A DNA stretch of 64,000 nucleotides from Aliiglaciecola sp. LCG003 (lineage in GTDB: Bacteria; Pseudomonadota; Gammaproteobacteria; Enterobacterales; Alteromonadaceae), in NCBI RefSeq assembly GCF_030316135.1, contig NZ_CP128185.1:2108001-2172000 (forward strand), given 5' to 3'. Below the pieces are notes generated by a model, which worked only from the letters and a program-made list of their open reading frames with translations, made no database searches and had not been told where the DNA came from. Every line of letters starts with the position of its first letter. Positions within the stretch are counted from its first letter, which is position 1. Shown here piece by piece: positions 41,722-54,300 of the stretch. The translations under genes and the position numbers were made by a program.

Positions 41722-41928
41722 TCAATTCATGTTCTGAGAGTGTATAGAGTGCTGAAACTTCTACTGACTTGTCGATGATTCGATGAAATGTTCAGGCTGC
41801 ATTGCTCATTCATGAATGTTTTGAAGATTTACTCGACAAAAGGCTCAAAGAAAGCAAGTTCAAGATAGTCAACGAGTAAAAGTAGAGACGAAATTATTTT
41901 GCAATAATAACGAATTGGAATAAAGAAT

Positions 41929-44900
41929 ATGTTGGAACTAGTAGAAAGTTTAAGAAGTCAAAATGTTTCAATTTGGGCCAATAATGGCAAAATAAAACTC
42001 GCTTTTGGAGACAACACTCCATCAGAAACTCTAGTATCTTCAATAAAGGAACATAAGAGCAGGATCTTAGATTTCCTAAATTCCCATGATATTTTTTCAG
42101 AAGATGCATTTGAGCGTTTTCAAATTGATGGCTCATTTCAAAATAGCAGAGAAGGTGGCCTTTCAACACCAAATGAAAAAAGCACAAATCAAATTGAAGC
42201 TATATTCGCTGCAAACAGTCTACAACAAGGTTTCGTTGTTCATCATGTAGCGAACCCAGATGATGATGCTTATCGTGTGCAATTGTTACTAGATTATAAT
42301 AAGGGAATCGATCTCGAACTTTATCAGGAGGCGTGGAAACTAGCTTCAATACGTTATCCAATATTGCGAATGGGCTTTAATTGGGATGACGAAATTCTTC
42401 AAGTTATCACTTCACAACCAAGTATTAATGAATCTAATTTTAAAACGATAGATCTCTCTGATATATCCAAAGATGATATCGATGACAAAATATCAGAAAT
42501 TCAACTTCAAGACCGGGACATCCCATTCGATTTAACTAAACCAGGAATGATTCGATTTACTGTAATTACAAGTAATGAAAGAAAAGTGACTGTACTAAAA
42601 ACAGAGCATCATAGTATCGCTGATGGATGGGGAGGGGCGATATTACTAGACACCGTACACAGTTATTACAACGATTTAATAAATGGTATTTCACCGATAA
42701 TAGAAGTAGACCAAGCTTATATAGAAACTCAAAGTTATCATTTAAATGAGAAAAAGAATACGCAGCGTTATTGGAGCAGTAAAAAGACAGAGTTTCGTCA
42801 TGCTAACGATATCAACAACTTATTAAGCTGCCCGGTTGAATTAAATCAAATTAAAACAGTAACTGTCCCTTCTGAGCATAGTTTAACGATTGGCGGCAGT
42901 TTGTATGCAGGTCTTAAGGCCCAATGCCAGGCTCAAGGAATCACACTAAATGTCGCTTTGCAGTTTGCTTGGCATAAACTGCTTCAATATTATACCAATG
43001 ACGATCAAACCGTTGTCGGGACAACCGTTTCTGGTAGGGACATCGATGTAGACGGTATAGAGTCTAGTGTAGGCTTATATATTAACACCTTACCTCTGTT
43101 AGTCAGATGGGAAAGCAAAAAGACTATCAGCGAAATACTCCAAGCAATACAACTGGATATCGCCGCTCTCAATAGTTATTCGAGCGTATCTTTAGCATCT
43201 CTCCAGCAGAATGAACACCGCTTATTCCATAGTATATTTGTTTTTGAAAACTACCCAGTATCTGAGTGTTCAGCTAATGATACTAGCAAAATAGAGCAGA
43301 GTATAACTTTTCGACAAGCTGTAGAAAAAGTTGACTACCCGCTGTGTCTGACAGCTTGTGAACAAAATGAATCACTGACGATATCGATAAAGTTTAGTCA
43401 AGCTTGGCTTAATACAGATTTAGCTAATCGCCTGTTACTTCAAATTCAGAATGTTCTACAAGCAATCAAAGAAGATCCGTGTGTGGGTCATGACACTATT
43501 AATTTGTTGAGCGAAGAAGAAAGATTCCAAACGTTATTTTTGTGGAATGACACTGAAAGAGAATATCCGCATAACAAAACTATATCCGAGCTCTTTTCAG
43601 AGCAAGTGATGAAAACACCTAAAAAAGAAGCACTGATATTTCAAAATAAAAGTATGACTTATGAAGAGTTAGATAAGCAGTCTAACCAATTAGCACACTA
43701 CATTTTAGAAGCATACCAAAAAGAGCATGGTAAGCGATTGGGCTCCGATAGTTTGATAGCACTCTATTACGAAAGAAGTTGTTCGATGGTGGTTAGTATA
43801 TTGGCGGTGCTTAAAGTTGGCGCGGCCTATGTTCCAATCTCAACTGATGACCCTCAGCAACGGATTGATTATATATTAGAAGACACTGGAACTTCACTGC
43901 TACTAACTCAAGATTCTTTATCAAATCGACTTAAAAACGGGTTAGGAACATTCGCTGAAAGTATACAAGTGTTAACAACAGATAGCTTAGTGGAACTCGA
44001 ATCATTTCCTAGCACTGCAGTCTCTATTGTCCATAAGTCTACAGACCTAGCATATGTGATTTATACATCTGGAACCACAGGTCAGCCAAAAGGAGTAATG
44101 GTTGAACATCAAGGAATATCTTCTTTCGTGTTTAACGATGGTTACGTAGATGCCTCTAAAGTTGAAAAAGTAGCAAGCCTTTCGCCGTATTCTTTTGATG
44201 GATTTGTTTTTGACTTATTTTATCCACTGTTACAAGGCGCAACTTGCTACCTTTTCGAAAAGGACAGCCTCTTAGACTTGAGTGGGTTTAACCAGCAAAT
44301 TTGTAAATGTCAGATCGATACGTTTTTTATTACAACTGCTTTATTTAATCAACTAGTCAATACAAACACTCTCCAGAATACCAGTGTGAAAAATGTACTT
44401 TTTGGCGGTGAGACTGCTGATTTAAATACCGTTGATAAAGCTCGCTTAGATTATCCACAAATTAACCTTACTCATGTTTACGGTCCTACTGAAACAATTG
44501 TTTTTGCTAGTGCTTGCAAAATCAAAGAACGAGTTATCGCTGCGCCGATAGGCAAGGCGTTAGATAATAAGCGCCTTTACGTACTTGATGATAATTTGAT
44601 GCCTGTGGCTGTTGGGGCACCTGGGGAGTTGTATATAGGAGGCGCAGGATTGGCGCGTGGTTATCTGAATCAATCACAATTAACATCTTCCAAATTTATA
44701 GATAGTCCTTTTGCAACTGCCCTAGATGTAGCAAATGGCTTTAATCGTTTGTATAAAACCGGTGATATCGTTCGTTGGTTAGCAGATGGCAATCTAGCGT
44801 TTATAGGTCGTAATGACGAGCAAGTCAAAATTCGTGGTCACAGGATAGAGCTTGGTGAGATTGAAACTGCTCTTAGAGAAATAAAGGGTATTACGCAAGC

Positions 44901-45392
44901 TGTCGTTACGGTTCGTGAGCAATCAAATAATCAATGTCTAGCTGCATATGTAGTTTTAGAGTCTAACGACATTACAACAACACATATACGTGAGAGTTTA
45001 ACCAAGAGGCTGCCAACGTATTTATTGCCCACCACTATCACCTCAATGGATTCAATTCCTTTCACAGTGAATGGGAAGATAGATAAACGCTCTCTACCAG
45101 TACCGGAGTTTAATGATTTAGATACTTATGTACCGCCCAGAAATGAACTTGAGTCGAAGCTTTGTAAAATTTGGCAATCTATTCTTGGGGTCCAGTCCAT
45201 TGGTATATTTGATAATTTTTTCACATTGGGTGGAAACTCAATTGCTGCGATTCGTCTTACTGCTGCTAGTCGCAGTGAATTAGGGTTAGATATTCCGCTT
45301 AACTTATTATTCAGCTTAAAAACCGTAGCAGGTTTAGCATCCCATTTAGGTGAACAAGAAATGATTGTTATACCTAAATCGAGTTTGTCTCA
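41929..45392 (+). other. NRPS B module 1: docking-C-A1-T (Ile-like)
   Basis: The C domain differs from the others (HHSIADGWG), as expected for one accepting a D-residue from the upstream E domain. The A1 pocket reads DGFFLGVVFK by eye, one change from the published Ile code DGFFLGVVYK. The carrier serine is S1104. Confidence 0.78.
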
Positions 45393-48300
45393 ACCTCCTT
45401 TGTCTTTCGCACAAGAAAGACTTTTATTCATCGAAAAATATGAAAATGGCTCAAGTACCTATCATATACCTTTATTATTAGAGCTCTCTGATGATGTTGA
45501 TCTCGCTCTGTTAGAAAAAGCATTTAACGTCGTGTTGTTTCGTCACCCAGTAATGAAAACAGTCTACTTGTGTGATGAAAATAATAAACACTTTCAACGT
45601 ACCTTAGATGATGAAATAGATATCAATTGGGAGAGTATACCAGACGAGAAAATGTTGCACTCCCTTGTAAAGTCAAAAATTGAAACTCCCTTTGATTTAA
45701 CGTGTGAGCCAAGCATACGAGTTTGCGGTATCAAGGAAAACGCAAATGACTATTTATTGATTGTTTGGCATCACATTGCTTTTGACGGTTGGTCAACTGA
45801 TATATTCATGCAAGAGTTAGGAGACGTTTACCAAGCTTTCCTTAGAGATGAAACGCCTAACCTGCCAGCGCTAGACATCAGTTATGCCGATTATTCAGCT
45901 TGGCAACGCGCCTACCTACAAGGTGACACGCTGGATAACTTATTGGGATATTGGCAACAACAGTTAGCGGGATATGAAAGCTTAAATCTGCCTACTGACC
46001 GGGCTCGTCCGGCGCACATCGATTACCGTGGTCACGACCATCTGTTTAGCTTAGATAATGATTTATCGGCATCCCTTCGCGCCTTGGCGAAGCGTCAGGA
46101 AACGACGCTGTACACCTTATTGCTCAGTGGGTTCTACGCAAGTTTAGCCAGCCTTACTGGGCAGCGCGATATTCTGCTTGGCACGCCATCGGATAATCGT
46201 CACCATGCTCAAACCCAATCCTTGATAGGCTTTTTCGTCAATTCGTTGCCGTTAAGGGCCCAAGTGGAGCCTGACACCACAGTTGCGTCACTGGTGTCAC
46301 ACGTGCATGAAGTGGTAACCCAAGCCAAAGTACATCAAGAGTTACCCTTTGAGAATTTAGTCGATGCGTTACAGGTTGAGCGAGACCCCTCTCGTCATCC
46401 ACTGTATCAAGTGATGTTTAGCGTACAAAGCTTTGGCGAAGCGCTAGCCGATGCCAGTGATTTACCCTTTTCCCCGGCAGAATTGAGCTCCCAGAAAAGT
46501 GTTTATAGTCCCGCGAAGTTTGATTTGAGTTTGATGTTAACGGACGACCAAGCTTCAATCGCAGGGAGTATCAATTATGCGGTGAGCCTGTTTGATGAAT
46601 CGACTATCGAGCGTCTGCAAGCTGTCTTTCAGCGTATATTGCGCGCATTTGTCGCCGATAATCAGCAAACGATTGGTTCAATCGCCACGGTGTCAGACGA
46701 AGAGCGTGTCACGCTGTTAAGTGATTGGAATGATACAGACAGCGATTACCCTGATAATCAAACCTTAACCCAGTTATTTGCCGCCCAAGTGAAGCGCTCG
46801 CCGCAGAAGGTTGCGCTGGTATATGAAGGACGTGAGCTGACGTATCAACAGCTAGATGAGCAATCGAATCAATTGGCCCGCGCCTTAAAAGCGGCTTATC
46901 AGCAACAGGCAGGAGAGTCACTCAAGCCAGATACCTTGATAGGGCTGTATCAAGACCGCAGCCCCGAGATGTTGCTCAGTATCTTAGCGATATTAAAAGC
47001 GGGGGGCGCCTATGTGCCTATCTCGCCGGACTATCCGCAATCACGGGTGGCGTATTTGTTAGACGATACGAAGACCTCATTGGTACTCACGCAAGCACAA
47101 TATATAGAACGCCTGACCCAGTGGACGTCGCAGCAAGACCAACCCGCGAGCGTGCTGGCAGTTGATAGACCCGACATTCTGGCAGGGTATGCGAAGACGC
47201 GCGTGCCGGCACGACATGGTCCGGATGACTTGGCGTATGTGATTTATACCTCGGGCACGACGGGTCAACCCAAGGGCGTGTTAACGCCGCACCGAGGAGT
47301 GGTCTCCTTAGTGCAAGACAATGACTTTATTAATTTATCTCAGGCCGATGTGATGTTACATCTTTCGGACCCAAGCTTTGATGCCGCAACCTTTGAAATA
47401 TGGGGCGCCTTGACCCATGGCGCGACATTAGTGATAGCGCCGAATACCCAAGAGCTGACATCCCAAGCGCTAGAGCAGGTCATCACAGACAATGGGCTCA
47501 CGGTCTTATGGTTAACAACAGCCCTTTTTGAAAGTCATTATTTCCAACGACCAGAAATGTTTGCCTCATTGCGATATTTGTTCATCGGTGGAGAAGTCGT
47601 TACACCAGAGTTCATCCGACGTTTAGTGGAACAAAAGAACAGACCTGTACAGTTTATTAACTGCTACGGTCCAACGGAAAGCACGACCTTCACGACGACT
47701 TATGAGTGTGAGGCATTTTCACATTCTGTGCCGCTAGGCAAGCCAATCAGTACCCGAAAAGTGTATGTGTTGGACGAGCAAGGCCAATTGTCGGGTATCG
47801 GTGTGCCTGGGGAGTTGTATATTGGCGGCGCTGGATTAGCCCGAGGGTATTTAAATCAAGCGGCATTAACCGCCGAGAAGTTTATCGACAATCCATTTGC
47901 CAGTGAATCGGACCGAGCCAAAGGGTACACGCGGTTGTATCGAACTGGCGATATGGTGCGCTGGTTAGCCGATGGTAATTTAGAGTTTTTAGGTCGAAAT
48001 GATGATCAAATCAAAATACGCGGCTATCGCGTTGAGCTTGGCGAAATCGAAAATGCCTTGTGTAAAATCGAAGGTATTCAGCAAGCGGTAGTGATGGTGC
48101 GCGAGCAGCAATCGAATCAATACCTAGCAGCCTATTATGTGGGTGAAGAGACGATAAGCTCTGAGGTATTGCGCCAGCAGTTATCGCAGACTTTACCGGA
48201 TTATATGCTACCGATGACGTACACGGTGATTGAATCGGTGCCCTTAACTATCAATGGCAAGCTAGATAAGCGCGCGTTACCTGAGCCCATTTTAACTAGT

Positions 48301-51300
48301 GAAGAGGGGTATGTCGCCCCTCGAACAGAGTTAGAAGCGCAGCTGTGCGAGATATGGCAATCCGTTTTAGGGATAGAGCAGGTTGGGGTGCATGACAACT
48401 TCTTCCGTATTGGCGGCAACTCGATTATGGCCATTCAATTAACTGAGGCCAGCCGCAGAGCGATAGGTAAAGAGATCCCGCTAGCGTTGTTGTTTGAACA
48501 AAAAACAGTGGCAGGTTTAGCCAGTCACTTAAGTGAACAAGCATTAGAGATTATTCCGGTTAGCGGGTTAGCCCAGCCACCGTTATCCTTTGCACAAGAG
48601 CGATTACTCTTTATCGAACGTTATGAGCAGGGCTCAAGCGCATACCACATCCCTATATTATTAAGTTTAAAATCTGATGTTGATTTGAATGCTTTAGAAA
48701 TGGCACTTAATGTGATTATTGAACGTCATTCAGCATTAAGAACAGTTTATTTAACAGATGAAGAAGATCGTAATTATCAGGCCGTAATTGAATTTGATTT
48801 TAAATTACAGATCGAAAATTTAGAAAGTGAAAATGCACTTTCAAATAGACTTAAGCAAGAAATAGAGAAGCCGTTTGCTTTAAATATCGAACCTAGTATT
48901 CGGTTGCAGATTTATCAACTTAACCAACAACAGTATATTTCGATTTTATGGCACCATATCGGATTTGATGGTTGGTCTACAGATTTATTTATCAATGAGT
49001 TAGGCCTGGCTTATCAAGCGATAAAAGCGGGAAAAGCGCCAGTCCTTCCGGCGTTAGAAATTAGCTATGCCGATTATTCAATTTGGCAACGTACATACCT
49101 TCAAGGTGATACGTTAAAAAAATATACCGACTATTGGAAATCTCAGTTAACTGGTTTTGAATCACTCAACTTGATAACTGACAGAAGTCGTCCAGCTCAG
49201 CAGGACTATACGGGAAATGATTTACTTTTTAATTTAGATGTCGAGCTATCAAATAGTTTACGAGAGATGGCTAAAAGACAGGAAACTACGCTTTATACGC
49301 TCATGTTGAGCGCTTTCTATTCCTGTTTGGCGACACTTTCTGGTCAGAGTGATGTAGTGGTAGGTACGCCTTCGGATAACCGACACCATGCACAAACACA
49401 GTCGTTAATTGGTTTTTTTGTTAATTCGTTGGCATTGCGATGCCAAATTGACCCCAAAAGCAGCGTAGATGAACTTATCTGTCAAGTACATCATTTGGTA
49501 TCCCAAGCCAAGATACACCAAGAATTACCCTTCGAAAACTTAGTCGAATCATTGGACATTGAGCGTGATCCGTCACGCCATCCGATCTATCAGGTTATGT
49601 TTAGCCTACAAAATTTTGGCGAGTCGATAAATGTAAACAATAACTTGCCTTTCTCACCGGCTGAGCTAACTGGTGAAACAGGGCTATTTAGCCCCGCCAA
49701 ATTTGACTTAAGTCTTTTTATTAGCGATGGGCATGAGGAAATATCTGGAAGTTTCAATTATGCAGTAAGTTTATTCGACGCTAATACAGTAGAAAGATTT
49801 TTGAAGCTTTATAAGCGTATTTTGCGCTCATTTGTTGCAGATAACCAACAAAAAATAGCAGATATCCGGACACTCTCTAAGTTAGAAGAAACGTCTATAG
49901 TGTTTGATTGGAACAAGTCGGATATTAGTTCAAGTACTGATAAATCATTACAACAACTTTTCAAAGCGCAAGTCATAGACTCCCCAAATACGCACGCTAT
50001 CTATTCTGATGGTACCCAGTATACCTATAAAAAACTTGATGAACATTCGGACATACTGGCCAGAAATATTAGAGCTTTGTATAGAGCTGAAACAGGTCAA
50101 GTTTTAGCGCCTGCCACACCCATCGGTATCTCTAGTCCAATAAATTTTAGTTTTGTAGTTAGCTTATTGGCGGTTGTTAAGGCTGGATGTACATTCCTGC
50201 CTATTTCAAATAGCGATTCAGAATCGACTTCATTAACTCAGTTGCAAGATGCTAGTCCGCTAATAATTCTGACTGATAAAAAGCAGAGTACAAGGTTGAA
50301 TGAGTACTCTGTTAATGCAAATTTAGACCCGTTAATTTTGGATCTCGGCGATGAGTCACTATACATCGATTTATGCTCAGAAGAGCGCTTGCCTTCCGGC
50401 AACCTAGATGACTTGGTTTGTCTATTTTATTCGAAGGCTGCTGATGACAAAAACTCCAAAGTTGGTGTAAATCAAAGGAGTATAGCCAATCAGGCAAATT
50501 ATTTTGCTAAGCGTTTCTCGCTAAACAGTTCTCAAAAATCCTTGCAATTCTCTTCATGTCAAAATGAATCAAGTATCTATGAACTGTTTTGTGCTTTGTT
50601 AAATGGCGTGCAAATATTTTTATGCAATATGGAACAACGAAGTGACTTTTTAGAACTTGGAAAAATAATAGAACAAAACAAGATTAGCTTCGCGGTTCTT
50701 CCATCTTTAGTGCTTGCTGATGTGAATTCAGAACAGTGCACTAGTTTACAGACGTTGTTAGTCACTGGTGATTCATTCTCATACAAGGTGCTTGATTCTT
50801 TTAGTACAAATTGTGATGTATTCACACTATATACAGCTTACGACGGTTCTACTGCAGGCGTTAACTTATATGAGAAAGGCCAAAATACGGGAATTATTGG
50901 CCAGCCGGTTGATGGTTTTAGCTTTTACGTATTGGATAGTAACGACCATTTAGTGCCTATTGGAGCGCCAGGGGAGCTGCATATTGGACGCCAATCTAAT
51001 GAACATGATTGTTTGAACAATAACTATATAAATGAAATAACATTGTTAGATAACACTGATTTTCATCGTCAGTATGACGGGCTCGGATCAATTAAATTAA
51101 TTAACACTGGAGATAAGGTTTACTGGACAGACCAAGGAGAACTGATCTTCATTAACAATAGTGACCGGTGTGCAAAAATTGGCGACTTTAACGTTGATTT
51201 TCTTGAGGTAGAGCATGCCATCAATCAATTGTCCTGTGTAAAGCAAGCCATAGTAATTAACGTTACTGACACAGGAAGTGAGCAATTAGCAGCCTATGTA

Positions 51301-54300
51301 GTCGCCAACGATGCTGAACTATTGGTTGCCGCAGATTTACGTAAAAGTTTACTTACAGTTTTACCTGAATATTCAGTACCTAAAAGTTTCAGTCAATTAG
51401 AGTATTTTCCTTTAACCATAGACGGGTCATTGGATAAACCAACCCTACCTAAACCACTGTTTAGCGAATATCAAAAATACACAGCACCAAGAAATGTATT
51501 AGAACAATCACTTTGTGATGTTTGGGAATCGATTTTTGTCAGTGAAGATAAAATTGGGGTACATGATAATTTTTTCACACTCGGTGGTAATTCAATAACA
51601 GCAATTCGGTTAACTTCTGCATGTAGCAGAGCGATAGGTAGAGAGATCCCGCTAGCGTTGTTGTTTGAACAAAAGACAGTGGCAGGTTTAGCCAGTCACT
51701 TAAGTGAACAAGCATTAGAGATTATTCCGGTTAGCGGGTTAGCCCAGCCACCGTTATCCTTTGCACAAGAGCGATTACTCTTTATCGAACGTTATGAGCA
51801 AGGCTCTAACGCATACCATGTTCCTCTTTTACTTACCTTGAGTCATGACATTGACTTGGCCGCATTAGAAGAGGCCATCAACGTGATTGTTGAACGCCAT
51901 CCGGTGTTAAAAACGGTTTATTTAACCGACAGCAATGACCGTAATTATCAAGCCATTTTGCCCCAGCCCGTCTCTTTGCAGAGCGAGGTGTTGACAAGTG
52001 ATACGCAGTTATCGGTGTGCATTGAACAAGCTATAGCAAGCACATTTGATTTGAGCTGCGAGCCGAGTATCCGGCTGCATCATTACCAAGTTGCAGAGGC
52101 AGACTATTTATTGATTATCTGGCATCACATAGCCTTTGATGGTTGGTCGATGGATATTTTTATCAATGAGTTAAGGCAGGCTTACCAAGGATTGCAAGTA
52201 GGAGAAGACCTCAAGCTTGCAGCGCTAGACATCAGTTATGCCGATTATTCAGCTTGGCAACGCGCCTACCTACAAGGTGACACGCTGGATAACTTATTGG
52301 GATATTGGCAACAACAGTTAGCGGGATATGAAAGCTTAAATCTGCCTACTGACCGGGCTCGTCCGGCGCACATCGATTACCGTGGTCACGACCATCTGTT
52401 TAGCTTAGATAATGATTTATCGGCATCCCTTCGCGCCTTGGCGAAGCGTCAGGAAACGACGCTGTACACCTTATTGCTCAGTGGGTTCTACGCAAGTTTA
52501 GCCAGCCTTACTGGGCAGCGCGATATTCTGCTTGGCACGCCATCGGATAATCGTCACCATGCTCAAACCCAATCCTTGATAGGCTTTTTCGTCAATTCGT
52601 TGCCGTTAAGGGCCCAAGTGGAGCCTGACACCACAGTTGCGTCACTGGTGTCACACGTGCATGAAGTGGTAACCCAAGCCAAAGTACATCAAGAGTTACC
52701 CTTTGAGAATTTAGTCGATGCGTTACAGGTTGAGCGAGACCCCTCTCGTCATCCACTGTATCAAGTGATGTTTAGCGTACAAAGCTTTGGCGAAGCGCTA
52801 GCCGATGCCAGTGATTTACCCTTTTCCCCGGCAGAATTGAGCTCCCAGGAAAGTGTTTATAGTCCCGCGAAGTTTGATTTGAGTTTGATGTTAACGGACG
52901 ACCAAGCTTCAATCGCAGGGAGTATCAATTATGCGGTGAGCCTGTTTGATGAATCGACTATCGAGCGTCTGCAAGCTGTCTTTCAGCGTATATTGCGCGC
53001 ATTTGTCGCCGATAATCAGCAAACGATTGGTTCAATCGCCACGGTGTCAGACGAAGAGCGTGTCACGCTGTTAAGTGATTGGAATGATACAGACAGCGAT
53101 TACCCTGATAATCAAACCTTAACCCAGTTATTTGCCGCCCAAGTGAAGCGCTCGCCGCAGAAGGTTGCGCTGGTATATGAAGGACGTGAGCTGACGTATC
53201 AACAGCTAGATGAGCAATCGAATCAATTGGCCCGCGCCTTAAAAGCGGCTTATCAGCAACAGGCAGGAGAGTCACTCAAGCCAGATACCTTGATAGGGCT
53301 GTATCAAGACCGCAGCCCCGAGATGTTGCTCAGTATCTTAGCGATATTAAAAGCGGGGGGCGCCTATGTGCCTATCTCGCCGGACTATCCGCAATCACGG
53401 GTGGCGTATTTGTTAGACGATACGAAGACCTCATTGGTACTCACGCAAGCACAATATATAGAACGCCTGACCCAGTGGACGTCGCAGCAAGACCAACCCG
53501 CGAGCGTGCTGGCAGTTGATAGACCCGACATTCTGGCAGGGTATGCGAAGACGCGCGTGCCGGCACGACATGGTCCGGATGACTTGGCGTATGTGATTTA
53601 TACCTCGGGCACGACGGGACAACCCAAGGGCGTGTTAACGCCGCACCGAGGAGTGGTCTCCTTAGTGCAAGACAATGACTTTATTAATTTATCTCAGGCC
53701 GATGTGATGTTACATCTTTCGGACCCAAGCTTTGATGCCGCAACCTTTGAAATATGGGGCGCCTTGACCCATGGCGCGACATTAGTGATAGCGCCGAATA
53801 CCCAAGAGCTGACATCCCAAGCGCTAGAGCAGGTCATCACAGACAATGGGCTCACGGTCTTATGGCTGACTAAAACCTTGTTTGACAATCTGTATTTACA
53901 ACAGCCAACGATGTTTGCCAGCCTAAACTATTTGTTGGTGGGGGGAGAAGCGTTAAACCCTGATTTAATTCGACAGTTGATGAGTCAGGTATTACGACCC
54001 ACACATATCTTAAATGGTTATGGTCCAACGGAAAGCACGACCTTCACGACGACTTATGAGTGTGAGGCATTTTCACATTCTGTGCCGCTAGGCAAGCCAA
54101 TCAGTACCCGAAAAGTGTATGTGTTGGACGAGCAAGGCCAATTGTCGGGTATCGGTGTGCCTGGGGAGTTGTATATTGGCGGCGCTGGATTAGCCCGAGG
54201 GTATTTAAATCAAGCGGCATTAACCGCCGAGAAGTTTATCGACAATCCATTTGCCAGTGAATCGGACCGAGCCAAAGGGTACACGCGGTTGTATCGAACT

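Larger units (their letters stand above)
45393..48576 (+). other. NRPS B module 2: C-A2-T (altered Val-like pocket)
   Basis: A2 is a copy of the Val-type A domain except for a replaced 156-bp segment (47512-47667), which changes the pocket to DAFWFGCTFK. The C domain is itself mosaic. The carrier serine is S2165. Confidence 0.75.

Noticed and set aside
15155-53275. A recurrent 70-codon minus-strand frame beginning MTLLPVADKP, seen at least five times (for example 15155-15367, 30998-31210, 34169-34381)
   Set aside because: It is the antisense shadow of the repeated start of the adenylation domains; it recurs only because the NRPS DNA is repeated, and has no ribosome site or coding signature of its own.
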